DNA of 64,000 bases, from the NCBI RefSeq assembly GCF_940807255.1, contig NZ_CALNWY010000020.1, positions 1-64,000 on the forward strand, given 5' to 3'. The notes below the pieces were generated by a model. It was not told where the DNA came from, ran no database searches, and saw only the letters and a list, made by a program, of their open reading frames with translations. The DNA is from Mixta sp. Marseille-Q2659. GTDB taxonomy: Bacteria; Pseudomonadota; Gammaproteobacteria; Enterobacterales; Enterobacteriaceae. Below are positions 1 to 8,789 of this stretch, piece after piece (positions within the stretch are counted from its first letter, which is position 1; the number at the start of each line of letters is the position of its first letter). The position numbers were made by a program, and so were the translations under genes.

Positions 1-232
1 GGGCAGGCCACTGGTTCGCTATGGCAGCCCGCCTGCTCATCATCTCTGTTTGCTTTAAGCCGCTAACCTTACTGACATGGTTAACGGCTTATCCTTCCTG
101 AACATTCATTTTTTCTACTCTAAATAAAAACTTACGGATTAAATTAACCCGGTTTTCGCTGCAACGGTGGGCGGTATGTGCATAAATCATGCTCAAAACG
201 CGACCGCCGTCGAAATAAACCCTGCTTCGCGC

Positions 233-260
233 TAAAGATCTCCCGTTGCCATGCCGAAAA
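233..260 (+). promoter_or_regulatory. FliA (sigma-28)-type promoter of aer
   Basis: A TAAAGATC element (233-240) and GCCGAAAA (253-260) match the sigma-28 consensus TAAA-N15-GCCGATAA, with a 16-base spacer and one mismatch in the -10. It lies about 60 bases before aer, which belongs to the flagellar class 3 regulon in E. coli. Assignment is by motif and context. Confidence 0.6.
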
Positions 261-322
261 TATAAAAAAATATAATCTATCCACCGCATCTTGCTCAGCG
301 CCCCGTTTAAGGAATTCATGTA

Positions 323-1867
323 ATGCGTAACAACCAACCCGTCAGCCAGCAGGAGTATGCGTTTAGCGACGACGCAACCCTGATGTCGACCACCGACCTT
401 AACAGCTATATCACCTATGCCAACGATGCGTTTATTGAGGTCAGCGGGTTTAGCCCGGACGAGATTAACGGCCAGCCGCATAATATGGTGCGCCATCCCG
501 ATATGCCGCCGGAAGCCTTTGCCGATATGTGGGGCACGCTGAAACAGGGCTTGCCCTGGACGGCGCTGGTGAAAAACCGCCGTAAGAATGGCGACCATTA
601 CTGGGTGCGCGCCAATGCGATTCCGGTTATGCGCAACGGCGCGGCGCATGGCTATATGTCGGTTCGTACCAAGCCGACCACGGCGGAGATCGGTCAGGCG
701 GAAGCGCTCTACAGCGATTTCCGCGCCGGACGTCATAAAGGCCGTAAGCTGCACCAGGGGCTGCTGCTTTATACCGGCTGGCGGCGCTGGCGCTCGCTGT
801 TCAAAACCATGCCGCTACGCTGGCGCATTCGCTCCACGTTACTGGCGCTGCTGCCGCTGACAATAGCGGGTGTCTGGGCGCTGAATGTCACGGCGGGCGC
901 GTTAGGGATCTTCAGCGCCGGAATGACCTTTTTGCTGCTGCTCGCCAGCGGCTGGCTGGAACAACAAATTTCCCGGCCGATGGAGCGGGTTTGTCAGCAG
1001 GCGCTCGATGTCGCTACCGGCAACAGCCATAAAGTGGATCTGCTCGATCGGGTCGATGAAGTTGGTACCACGCTGCGCGCCATCGGCCAGCTTGGTTTGA
1101 TGTTTCGCTGGCTGGTGGATGATGTTAGCGGCCAGGCGATCAATGTGCTGAGCGCCAGCGATGCGATGGCGCAGAGCAACAGCGAGCTGAGCGAGCGCAC
1201 CGAGCAGGCGGCGGCCAATGTTCAGCAAACGGCGGCGACCATGAATGAAATGACCGCCACGGTAAAAAGCAATAAAGAAAGTGCAGCGGAGGTGAATCAG
1301 CTTTCCATCACCACCAGCCAGGCGGCGCAGAAAGGCGGCGAGGCGATGAAAGAGATGGTCAGCATGATGAGCGACATCGCTGAAAGTTCGAAGAAAATCG
1401 CCAGTATTATTAGCGTGATCGACGGTATTGCGTTCCAGACCAATATTCTGGCCCTTAACGCGGCGGTCGAGGCGGCGCGTGCGGGCGAGCAGGGCAAAGG
1501 GTTTGCCGTGGTGGCTGGCGAAGTGCGTAATCTGGCGCAGCGTAGCGCGAAGGCGGCCAGCGAAATTAAAGCACTGGTGGAAACCAGCGTCACGCGCGTT
1601 GAGATGGGCAGCGGGCAGGTTAACCAGACCGGCAGCACCATGCAGGAGATTGTTGACCGCGTGCAGGATGTCTCGACGCTGATCGGCCAGATTAGCGCCG
1701 CCACGGCGGAGCAGGCCACTGCACTCAGCGAAGTCAGCCAGGCGGTGGAAAATCTGGACGATATTACTCATCAAAATGCGGCGCGTGTCCAGGAAGGTGC
1801 GGAAGCGTCAGGACGTATGAGTCGCCAGGCAACGCGTCTGGTAGAAGCGATCAGCGTGTTTCGTTAA
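323..1867 (+). CDS. aer: Aerotaxis/energy-taxis receptor Aer
   Basis: Membrane signal transducer that senses redox state through a FAD-binding PAS domain and signals to CheA/CheW. The 514-residue protein has an N-terminal PAS domain (about residues 15-115, with the NMVRHPDMP and [12 protein letters not shown] stretches typical of Aer), a short hydrophobic hairpin (about 172-212), a HAMP-like segment and a methyl-accepting signalling domain with the conserved hairpin tip ([20 protein letters not shown]). As in E. coli Aer there is no periplasmic ligand domain and no C-terminal NWETF-type tail. AAGGAA at 309-314 sits 8 bases before the ATG. An ATG-TAA minimal ORF at 318-323 overlaps the start codon, so the Aer ATG shares its first A with that stop. 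Confidence 0.95.
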   Translation: MRNNQPVSQQEYAFSDDATLMSTTDLNSYITYANDAFIEVSGFSPDEINGQPHNMVRHPDMPPEAFADMWGTLKQGLPWTALVKNRRKNGDHYWVRANAIPVMRNGAAHGYMSVRTKPTTAEIGQAEALYSDFRAGRHKGRKLHQGLLLYTGWRRWRSLFKTMPLRWRIRSTLLALLPLTIAGVWALNVTAGALGIFSAGMTFLLLLASGWLEQQISRPMERVCQQALDVATGNSHKVDLLDRVDEVGTTLRAIGQLGLMFRWLVDDVSGQAINVLSASDAMAQSNSELSERTEQAAANVQQTAATMNEMTATVKSNKESAAEVNQLSITTSQAAQKGGEAMKEMVSMMSDIAESSKKIASIISVIDGIAFQTNILALNAAVEAARAGEQGKGFAVVAGEVRNLAQRSAKAASEIKALVETSVTRVEMGSGQVNQTGSTMQEIVDRVQDVSTLIGQISAATAEQATALSEVSQAVENLDDITHQNAARVQEGAEASGRMSRQATRLVEAISVFR

Positions 1868-2123
1868 CTCAATTTTGCCGGACAGCGATGCCCGGCATTA
1901 GCCGAACGATCGGCGTGGAGGGGAAGAGAAGGCGATGTTAAGGTAACCTTTTCCGCTAATACAAGGCCCTCCAGTGAGGGTTACCCCACCATTTTTCAGT
2001 AACGCTCGCTTTTGCGCGCCTGCATAGCTGACATTCGCTGTCGAATCTCTGACAACTTTTTCAACTACAGTTAACCTTTTGCGCCGCTGTGCCTGGGCGA
2101 ACCAACACAGAGAGAGGAAAACC

Positions 2124-3761
2124 ATGAGTCAGTTTTTCATGAATGAAAAAAGCGAGCTGGTGAAGGAAGCGATTGAAGGCGCGCTGATAGCCACGCCCTT
2201 TCATAATCTGGGTCGGCTTGATGCCGGAGAAGGCATTCGCGTTGTGGTGCGCAATGACTGGGATAAAAGTAAGGTCGCGCTGATTTCCGGCGGCGGCTCC
2301 GGCCATGAGCCAGCGCACGTAGGCTTTGTCGGGAAAGGAATGCTGACTGCCGCCGTCTGCGGCGATGTGTTCGCCTCGCCCAGCGTGGACGCGGTACTGA
2401 GCGCCATTATCAATGTCACCGGCGAGGCGGGTTGCCTGCTGATTGTGAAAAACTATACCGGCGACCGCCTTAATTTCGGGCTGGCGGCAGAAAAGGCGCG
2501 GGCGCTCGGCTATAAGGTTGAGCTGGCGATTGTGCAGGATGATATTGCGCTGCCGGAAAACCCGCAGCCGCGTGGCCTGGCGGGCACCGTGCTGATTCAT
2601 AAGCTGGCCGGGTATTACGCTGAACGGGGCGATACGCTGGATGCGGTCACGCAGCGCGCTAAACAGGCGATTGCCGCTACCGCCAGCATTGGCCTGGCGT
2701 TCGCCACCTGCCATATTCCCGGCGAGCCACAGGATAATCGCGTGGCGGAAGGCGAAAGCGAGCTGGGTATGGGTATTCACGGCGAGCCGGGCGTAACGAC
2801 CTTAAAAACGCAGAACAGCCGCGAAATTGTGCAGATCATGACGGAAAAACTGGCGGAAAAGGTGCCGCAGGATCGACAGGCGCTGCTGCTGGTCAATAAC
2901 CTCGGCGGCTTTTCGATGCTGGAACTGGGCGTGCTGGTGCGGGAGACCCTGCGTTCGCCGCTGGCGAAACGGCTGAGCCATTTAATCGGCCCGGCCACGC
3001 TGGTTAGCTCGCTGGATATGAAAGGGTTTTCGTTAACCACGCTGCTGCTGGATGACGAAACGCTGCAGGCATTAGCGGCGCCGGTTGAAGCCAGCGGCTG
3101 GCAGCCGATACAGCAGTTGGCCACGCCGCAAATCATCAAGGGCGAAGCGATTAAACGTCAGCAGGAGGCGCAGCCTTCGGACAATGCAGCGGTGCAGCGC
3201 GTCGTGGACAAGGTCTGCCAGACGCTGATGGATCTGGAGAGCGAGCTGAATAAGCTGGATGCCAAAGTGGGCGATGGCGATACCGGCTCTACTTTCGCGG
3301 CGGGCGCGCGCAAAATTTTGCAGGGCAGTCAGCAGAAAGCGCTGCCCTTTAATGAACCATCGCGTCTGCTGACTTTGATCGGCGAGCAACTGGCGGTGGT
3401 GATGGGCGGCTCCAGCGGCGTGCTAATGTCGATTATGTTTACCGCCGCCGGACAGCAGCTGGAAGAGGGCAAATCGCTGCCGCAGGCGCTGATGGCTGGG
3501 CTGGAGCGGATGAAACACTACGGCGGCGCTCGCGTGGGAGATCGCACGCTGATTGATGCGCTGGAACCGGCGTTGCAGGCGCTGATAGCAGGAAAAGGTC
3601 TTTCGGAGGCCGCCACTGCCGCGCAGCAGGGCGCGGAGTCGACGGCCAGCATGAGCGCGGCAAAAGCGGGCCGCTCTTCCTATCTGAACCAGGACAGCCT
3701 GAACGGCGTTAAGGATCCGGGCGCTTACGCGGTCGAACGCGTATTCGCTGCGCTTAGCTAG
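2124..3761 (+). CDS. dhaK: Dihydroxyacetone kinase, ATP-dependent, single chain (DhaK-DhaL fusion)
   Basis: Phosphorylates dihydroxyacetone with ATP in the cytoplasm. Unlike the PTS-dependent DhaKLM enzyme, both domains are on one 545-residue chain, the size of the Citrobacter freundii type. The K domain (about 1-330) has the SGGGSGHEPAH motif and GMGIHGEPG, whose His (about 219) should bind the substrate covalently. The L domain (about 360-545) has the Mg-ATP motif GDGDTGSTF and a GGSSG loop. I chose the ATG at 2124, preceded by AGAGAGGAAAACC, over an upstream TTG. The 3' end overlaps the convergent HTH gene by 8 bases. No dha regulator or PTS subunit is nearby. Confidence 0.92.
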   Translation: MSQFFMNEKSELVKEAIEGALIATPFHNLGRLDAGEGIRVVVRNDWDKSKVALISGGGSGHEPAHVGFVGKGMLTAAVCGDVFASPSVDAVLSAIINVTGEAGCLLIVKNYTGDRLNFGLAAEKARALGYKVELAIVQDDIALPENPQPRGLAGTVLIHKLAGYYAERGDTLDAVTQRAKQAIAATASIGLAFATCHIPGEPQDNRVAEGESELGMGIHGEPGVTTLKTQNSREIVQIMTEKLAEKVPQDRQALLLVNNLGGFSMLELGVLVRETLRSPLAKRLSHLIGPATLVSSLDMKGFSLTTLLLDDETLQALAAPVEASGWQPIQQLATPQIIKGEAIKRQQEAQPSDNAAVQRVVDKVCQTLMDLESELNKLDAKVGDGDTGSTFAAGARKILQGSQQKALPFNEPSRLLTLIGEQLAVVMGGSSGVLMSIMFTAAGQQLEEGKSLPQALMAGLERMKHYGGARVGDRTLIDALEPALQALIAGKGLSEAATAAQQGAESTASMSAAKAGRSSYLNQDSLNGVKDPGAYAVERVFAALS

Positions 3762-4302
3762 CGCGGCGCGGTTCTGACTTCGCCAGGCGTGCCGCCAGCT
3801 GGGTGACATACTGGCGCTGCGGCGTTTCACGCAGCGCCAGCGCCAGATTGATGTTTTCCATCACCTGCGCGTTTTCCGCCAGCTCGGCGCTAAGCTTGCC
3901 GTTCTCATGCAGCCAGCGTGCAACAGCGGCCCAGCGCCACAGCGGCGAGTGGCCGGTAAGGCGCTGAACCGGGGCGGGAAAGCTGCCCGGCCCGCGCGTA
4001 CCATCTTTCAGCATGGCGACCGCCTGGCGAGAAAGCTGGCTGCGTTGGGCAATATCGCTCAGGCCAAGCAGCGTGGCGTCAACGGAGACCACGCGCGCTG
4101 GTAGCGCGCTGCTTTCAATATCGTCAATGGCGCTCAGCACCGCCTGTTCGAAACTGCTGCCTGCGCGATCAAATTCCAGATAAGCCGTGTTGCCGTAAAA
4201 GCAGAGCAGGGCGTCATCGCAGCCGCTTTCAAACAGCGCATCTTCCAGCCCTGGCGTTTGGGCATTCACGCCGGTAAGGGTGAGCGTAAAGTGATAAACC
4301 AT
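3754..4302 (-). CDS. HTH DNA-binding protein, antitoxin-like partner of the 80-aa gene
   Basis: A 182-residue protein. Residues about 1-75 form an acidic N-terminal region of unknown function. A helix-turn-helix segment follows (about 84-112; LSDIAQRSQLSRQAV then GTRGPGSFPAPV, similar to MerR/excisionase-type winged HTH), then a Trp-rich segment (LWRWAAVARWL). Its ATG overlaps the stop of the upstream small gene (TGATG), and its AGGAGG lies inside that gene, so the two are translationally coupled. The perfect inverted repeat over the pair's promoter is the expected target of such a protein. Proteins of this pairing recur in proteobacteria as I recall, but I know no assigned function. The antitoxin/autoregulator role is inference. 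Confidence 0.6.
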   Translation of the reverse strand: MVYHFTLTLTGVNAQTPGLEDALFESGCDDALLCFYGNTAYLEFDRAGSSFEQAVLSAIDDIESSALPARVVSVDATLLGLSDIAQRSQLSRQAVAMLKDGTRGPGSFPAPVQRLTGHSPLWRWAAVARWLHENGKLSAELAENAQVMENINLALALRETPQRQYVTQLAARLAKSEPRRAS

Positions 4303-4544
4303 CAGTTCCTCCTGATGTGGGGAGCATCATCAATTGCGCATTGACTGACTTTGCGCCGGATTTGCTCCGCATGATATTCAGGGATGCGCGGGGTAGACCA
4401 GATACTGATTTGATGCTCGCTATGCTCAGGCACGTCGCAAATTAATCTGCCAAACGCGTGCCCGTTAGAAGGACGAAAACGCCAGCCGCACAGTAGGGCG
4501 AACTCAATCGCATCCTGAATATGTTTATTAGGGTGTTTTTTCAT
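4302..4544 (-). CDS. Small basic protein, HicA-like; putative toxin of a two-gene module
   Basis: An 80-residue protein. The N-terminal part (HPNKHIQDAIEFALLCGWRF) followed by NGHAFGRL resembles the helix-strand-strand layout of small HicA-type dsRNA-binding proteins, where a conserved Gly-His pair carries the catalytic His. The second half has an ISIWSTPRIPEYHAEQIRRK motif. I chose the ATG at 4544, not the longer reading frame, because AGGA lies 6 bases upstream and the longer frame would run back through the -10 and -35 elements. It is first in a coupled pair with the HTH gene. Fold assignment is tentative; it could be a nucleic-acid-binding protein without toxicity. Confidence 0.55.
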   Translation of the reverse strand: MKKHPNKHIQDAIEFALLCGWRFRPSNGHAFGRLICDVPEHSEHQISIWSTPRIPEYHAEQIRRKVSQCAIDDAPHIRRN

Positions 4545-4565
4545 TATCCATCCTGGACAGAGGGG

Positions 4566-4603
4566 AATGTACATGTGGTGTTGACCGATGTCAACACCAC
4601 ATG
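4566..4603 (-). promoter_or_regulatory. Sigma-70 promoter overlapped by a perfect inverted repeat (operator)
   Basis: On the minus strand TTGACA (4594-4589), a 17-base spacer and TACATT (4571-4566) form a good promoter with transcription starting near 4559, about 15 bases before the small gene's ATG. A perfect inverted repeat with 14-base arms (4572-4585 and 4590-4603, CATGTGGTGTTGAC and its complement) spans the -35 and the whole spacer. This is a classic arrangement for repression by a dimeric HTH protein, most simply the one encoded in the operon. Confidence 0.75.
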
Positions 4604-4699
4604 CTCCTGTCGCTATCTTCAAACAGTTCCAGACGGAGCGGAAGTCAAAGCGGCATGGATAAGTCGATATTTGATCGTTCTGAGTAACGGCTCGCAGCG

Positions 4700-5941
4700 C
4701 TATTGCAACGTCTCGCGTAGCGTTTCAGCCGTTTCCTTGCCGGCGATGATGCGTTCAAAACTGCGCAGACGCTTATAAATCGACATCAGCGAAACCAGCG
4801 TTGACCATGAAGTAATTAAGTACTGGAAGGAGGCGCGTACCTGGTCGAAAACGTTGGTGATTTGCTGCAGCAGCCCCAGCGTTAACGTACCGGCGATAAT
4901 CGCCGGAAACAGCACAACAAGGCCGAAAACGTTATCAAGCTGCAGGTAAAGAATACGCGTGACGTTGAAATAGAGATAGTGGAGCCACAGGCGGAAATAG
5001 CTGCGGCGTACCCGGCTGAACAGTTCGCGTACCGTGGCGGGCGCAGCGCGCTGCGGATCGTCCTCGCCATACACCAGCTCTTTTCGCCAGGCGGCTTCTA
5101 CCCGCTGATTACGGAACTCCAGCCCCGGCAGTTTAATGCCGACCAGCGCCAGCAGCGCGGTGCCGAACAGCGACCACAGCAGCGCCGCGATCACCAGCCC
5201 GTACGGCATATCGCCCAGCAGCGGTACGCTTTTAACATGCTTTGACAAAGCGACCAGCACCGGCAAAAAAGCCACCAGCGTCATGATCGCCTGAATCAAA
5301 CTGACGCCCCAATCCTCCAGCGTGCTGGAAAAGCGCATAGTGTCATCCTGAACGCGCTGCGCCGCGCCTTCTACATGGCGTAGCTTCTGCCAGTGCGCCA
5401 TATACCAGTCATTCATCGCCGTACGCCAGCGGAACACCCAGTGGCTGATAAAAAATGCATTCAGCACGCCAACCACCACGGCGATCAACGCAATGCTGAG
5501 GAAATTAAAAATCTGCTGATAGAACGTCGCGAGAGAGACCGAGCCCGCCTTGCTCAGCGCGTGCTGGATCAGATCGTAAAACGGGCCGTACCAGGCGTTG
5601 ATCGCCACACCGATTTGTACATCAAACCAGGTGACAAACAGAATCAGCGCCGAACCCAGCACTGACCAGCGTTGCCAGCGATGCGGACTAAAAATAAACC
5701 AGCAGGCGGCAAACAGCGCCGTCATCAGGGCGAAGTAGAGATAAAACCACAGCTCGCCGGGCTGCAGAAAACGCCACGCATTGTCAGGCAGCGGCTGTCC
5801 GGCATACGAGGCAAACAGCGCCAGATGAAACACCAGCTGGCTGGCTTCGCCAAACCATAAAAATATGGCCGCCAGGCTAAACAGGGCGGCGCTGCTGAAG
5901 AACAGCGCGGGTCGGGGGAAAAAGCAACTAAACATAAACAC
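4700..5941 (-). CDS. sbmA: SbmA/BacA-family peptide antibiotic transporter
   Basis: Inner-membrane, proton-driven importer of peptides such as microcins and proline-rich antimicrobial peptides. The 413-residue protein (E. coli SbmA is 406) aligns throughout, with the conserved blocks FIFSPHRWQ, FRWRTAMNDWYM, HVEGAAQRVQDDTMRF, GIKLPGLEFRNQRVEAAWRKELVYGEDD and MSIYKRLRSFE. Several hydrophobic membrane segments and no ATPase domain are visible. Two in-frame ATGs lie 6 bases apart; the first has the better-spaced GGAG. Confidence 0.93.
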   Translation of the reverse strand: MFMFSCFFPRPALFFSSAALFSLAAIFLWFGEASQLVFHLALFASYAGQPLPDNAWRFLQPGELWFYLYFALMTALFAACWFIFSPHRWQRWSVLGSALILFVTWFDVQIGVAINAWYGPFYDLIQHALSKAGSVSLATFYQQIFNFLSIALIAVVVGVLNAFFISHWVFRWRTAMNDWYMAHWQKLRHVEGAAQRVQDDTMRFSSTLEDWGVSLIQAIMTLVAFLPVLVALSKHVKSVPLLGDMPYGLVIAALLWSLFGTALLALVGIKLPGLEFRNQRVEAAWRKELVYGEDDPQRAAPATVRELFSRVRRSYFRLWLHYLYFNVTRILYLQLDNVFGLVVLFPAIIAGTLTLGLLQQITNVFDQVRASFQYLITSWSTLVSLMSIYKRLRSFERIIAGKETAETLRETLQ

Positions 5942-6253
5942 TCCGCTAATAGATTCGCTCTGTTATAGCGCTGCTGAGTATTAACAGTCTGTGGAGGGTT
6001 GTGTCCAGCCGTTTCAGCGTTCCTGTTCGCTGACGGGCGCGTTCAGAAACTTGTCACGTTTATGTTAAGGAATTTGTGTCTTTTTGTTTGATGGAACTAA
6101 AGATTTTACAAAATAACTGTTACAATGCACGCCTTTGTTACCGGTAACAATGTGATTTTTATCCGCCGGAAAGACCCTTCATTTATTGATAACAATAATA
6201 ACAACGAGACGATTAACAGTTGCGCCGTCAGGGACGCGCGCTAAGGCAATGTC
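5942..6253. other. Intergenic region between sbmA and the gluconate dehydrogenase operon
   Basis: This 312-base AT-rich divergent spacer holds the promoters of both units. A TACAAT hexamer at 6121-6126 could be the -10 of the gluconate dehydrogenase operon; no good -35 is visible at normal spacing. The GntR-type palindrome follows directly. No gene is seen. Confidence 0.6.
6135..6150. promoter_or_regulatory. GntR-type operator (perfect 16-base palindrome)
   Basis: TTGTTACCGGTAACAA is a perfect palindrome matching the gluconate-repressor operator pattern known from the E. coli gnt genes (TGTTACCGGTAACA core). It lies about 100 bases before the first gluconate dehydrogenase gene and just downstream of a possible -10 hexamer, a position suited to repression that gluconate would relieve. 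Confidence 0.75.
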
Positions 6254-6994
6254 ATGTCGAAAGAAAAAACGAGTACTTCCAGGAGAGATTTTCTCCTGAA
6301 AACCATCACGCTGGCGCCAGCCGTGGCGATGGGCACCACCGGGATTGCCTCGCTTGGCCTCAGCAAGAACGCCCAGGCGCAGGATAACGCGGCGCCTGCG
6401 GGGCCGCAAACCGCACGCGATTATCAGCCGGTCTGGTTTACCGCTGAGGAGTTCGCCTTTATTAAGGCGGCGGTCGCCCGCCTGATTCCGGCTGATGAGC
6501 GCGGTCCAGGCGCGCTGGAAGCTGGCGTGCCGGAGTTCATCGATCGCCAGATGAACACGCCTTACGCTACCGGCAACAACTGGTATATGCAGGGCCCCTT
6601 CGATCCCGATGCGCCAAAAGAGCTGGGCTATCAGCTGCCGCTGGTGCCGCAGCAGATTTATCGTCTCGGCATCGCCGAAGCGGACGCCTGGGCCAAACAG
6701 CAGCATGGCAAAGCCTTTGCTGCGCTGACGGCGGAACAGCAGGATGCGCTGTTGGGCGATTTTGAAAGCAACAAAGCCAGCTTTAAGCAGCTGCCTGCAA
6801 AAACCTTCTTCGCTTACCTGCTGCAAAACACTCGCGAGGGCTTTTTCTGCGATCCGCTGCACGGCGGCAATCAGCATATGGTGGGCTGGAAGCTGATCGG
6901 CTTCCCCGGCGCACGCGCTGATTTTATGGACTGGGTGGAGCGCGGCGAGCGTTATCCCTTCCCGGCGGTATCGATTCGTGGAGACAGGGCATAA
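6254..6994 (+). CDS. Gluconate 2-dehydrogenase subunit 3 (small, Tat-exported)
   Basis: Small gamma subunit of the membrane-bound FAD gluconate dehydrogenase. The 246-residue protein starts with a Tat signal (TSRRDFLLK, then a hydrophobic stretch ending near AQAQ), so the folded complex is probably exported with the flavoprotein, which has no signal of its own. The mature part ([31 protein letters not shown]) is typical of the gluconate 2-dehydrogenase subunit 3 family. The start follows AAGG with 7 bases spacing. The next gene starts 2 bases after the stop, so this is the first gene of a three-gene operon. Confidence 0.93.
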   Translation: MSKEKTSTSRRDFLLKTITLAPAVAMGTTGIASLGLSKNAQAQDNAAPAGPQTARDYQPVWFTAEEFAFIKAAVARLIPADERGPGALEAGVPEFIDRQMNTPYATGNNWYMQGPFDPDAPKELGYQLPLVPQQIYRLGIAEADAWAKQQHGKAFAALTAEQQDALLGDFESNKASFKQLPAKTFFAYLLQNTREGFFCDPLHGGNQHMVGWKLIGFPGARADFMDWVERGERYPFPAVSIRGDRA

Positions 6995-6996
6995 GC

Positions 6997-8778
6997 ATGG
7001 CAAACGTAATGAAAAAAGTGGACGTGTTAATTGTCGGCTTCGGCTGGGCCGGTTCCATTATGGCGAAAGAGCTGACGGAAGCGGGCCTGCATGTGGTAGC
7101 GCTGGAGCGCGGTCCGCATCGTGATACCTATCCCGACGGCGCTTATCCGCAGGTCATCGACGAACTCACCTATAACGTGCGTAAAAAGCTGTTCCAGGAC
7201 CTGTCGAAAAGCACCGTGACGATTCGTCACAATCCTTCTCAGACCGCCCAGCCTTATCGTCAGCTGGCGGCGTTTTTACCCGGCACCGGCACCGGCGGCG
7301 CGGGCCTGCACTGGTCCGGCGTTCACTTCCGCGTCGATCCCATGGAACTGCGGATGCGCAGCCACTACGAAGAGCGCTACGGCAAAAACTTTATCCCGGA
7401 AGGCATGACAATCCAGGATTTCGGCGTCACCTATGATGAGCTGGAGCCGTTCTTTGACAAGGCGGAAAAGGTGTTCGGCACCTCCGGTTCCGCCTGGAGT
7501 ATTAAAGGCAAAGTGGTCGGCAAAGGCCGCGGCAACCCGTTCGCACCGGATCGCTCGGATGATTTCCCTCTGCCGCCGCAGAAGCGCACTTATTCCGCAC
7601 AGCTGTTTGCTAAAGCGGCGGAATCGGTCGGCTATCATCCTTACGATCTGCCGTCTGCCAATACCTCCGGCCCCTATACCAACACCTACGGCGCACAGAT
7701 GGGCCCGTGCAACTTCTGCGGTTACTGCAGCGGCTACGCCTGCTACATGTATTCCAAAGCGTCGCCGAACGTGAATATCTGGCCGGCGCTGCGTCAGGAG
7801 CCGAAGTTTGAGCTGCGTGATAACTCACACGTGCTGCGCGTTAATCTCACCGATGATAAAAAACGCGCCACCGGCGTGACCTATGTCGATGCGCAGGGCC
7901 GCCAGGTTGAGCAGCCAGCGGATCTGGTGATCCTTTCCGCGTTCCAGTTCCATAACGTGCATCTGATGCTGCTTTCCGGCATCGGGAAGCCGTACAACCC
8001 GATTACCAACGAAGGCGTGGTCGGGCGCAACTTTGCCTACCAGAACATTTCCACTATTAAGGCGTTCTTCGGCAAGGATGTGCATACCAATAACTTTATC
8101 GGTGCAGGCGGCGCGGGCGTTGGCGTCGATGATTTCAACGCCGATAACTTCGACCACGGCAAATATGGCTTTGTCGGCGGTTCGCCGTTCTGGGTAAACC
8201 AGGCGGGCGTGAAGCCGATTTCCGGCCTGCCGGTGCCGCAGGGCACACCGGGCTGGGGCAGCAAATGGAAGGCGGCGGTGGCCGATCACTATACGCATCA
8301 CGTTTCCATGGATGCGCACGGCGCGCACCAGTCTTACCGCACCAACTATCTCGATCTCGATCCGAACTATAAGGATGCCTTCGGCCAGCCGCTGCTGCGT
8401 ATGACTTTTGACTGGCAGGACAACGACATCAAGATGTCGCAGTTTATGCATGGCAAGATGCGCAAAATTGCCGAAGCGATGAACCCGAAAGAGATCATTG
8501 GCGCGCCGAAAACGCAGGGCACCCATTTCGATACCACGGTTTATCAGACCACGCATATGAACGGTGGCGCCATTATGGGCGAAAATCCGCAGACCAGCGC
8601 GGTTAACCGCTATCTGCAAAGCTGGGACGTGCCGAACGTCTTTGTGCCGGGCGCTTCCGCGTTTCCGCAGGGCCTGGGCTATAACCCGACCGGCATGGTG
8701 GCCGCGCTGACCTACTGGTCGGCAAAGGCAATTCGCGAACAGTATCTGAAAAACCCAGGGCCGCTGGTACAGGCATAA
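6997..8778 (+). CDS. Gluconate 2-dehydrogenase flavoprotein subunit (GMC oxidoreductase)
   Basis: Catalytic FAD subunit, oxidising D-gluconate to 2-keto-D-gluconate on the periplasmic face. The 593-residue GMC-family protein has an N-terminal dinucleotide motif (GFGWAGS, about residues 14-20), a FAD-contact loop GTGTGGAGLHWSG (about 96-108), a Cys-rich segment GPCNFCGYCSGYACYM (about 238-253), like the iron-sulfur-binding stretch of FAD-linked membrane dehydrogenases, and a C-terminal His-containing region with GYNPTGMVAALTYWSA. It has no signal peptide; Tat export with the small subunit is inferred. The cytochrome gene begins 11 bases downstream. Confidence 0.93.
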   Translation: MANVMKKVDVLIVGFGWAGSIMAKELTEAGLHVVALERGPHRDTYPDGAYPQVIDELTYNVRKKLFQDLSKSTVTIRHNPSQTAQPYRQLAAFLPGTGTGGAGLHWSGVHFRVDPMELRMRSHYEERYGKNFIPEGMTIQDFGVTYDELEPFFDKAEKVFGTSGSAWSIKGKVVGKGRGNPFAPDRSDDFPLPPQKRTYSAQLFAKAAESVGYHPYDLPSANTSGPYTNTYGAQMGPCNFCGYCSGYACYMYSKASPNVNIWPALRQEPKFELRDNSHVLRVNLTDDKKRATGVTYVDAQGRQVEQPADLVILSAFQFHNVHLMLLSGIGKPYNPITNEGVVGRNFAYQNISTIKAFFGKDVHTNNFIGAGGAGVGVDDFNADNFDHGKYGFVGGSPFWVNQAGVKPISGLPVPQGTPGWGSKWKAAVADHYTHHVSMDAHGAHQSYRTNYLDLDPNYKDAFGQPLLRMTFDWQDNDIKMSQFMHGKMRKIAEAMNPKEIIGAPKTQGTHFDTTVYQTTHMNGGAIMGENPQTSAVNRYLQSWDVPNVFVPGASAFPQGLGYNPTGMVAALTYWSAKAIREQYLKNPGPLVQA

Positions 8779-8789
8779 GGATGATGGCA

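Noticed and set aside
1..45. Minus-strand ATG near 43 with an open frame to the window edge
   Set aside because: Only 14 codons are visible, with no good ribosome-binding site and no recognisable sequence; a gene there cannot be supported.
57..90. Inverted repeat AAGCCGCTAACC / GGTTAACGGCTT as a terminator
   Set aside because: The stem has a mismatch and no T-run follows on either strand, and the gene it would serve is outside the window.
89..754. Long minus-strand ORF over the start of aer
   Set aside because: It is a shadow of the aer frame, has Arg/His-rich composition and no family resemblance, and crosses the aer promoter.
902..1774. Other long antisense ORFs over aer, gcd, groEL, aspA and similar genes
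   Set aside because: High-GC codon usage opens antisense frames; none shows domains, a ribosome-binding site or intergenic placement.
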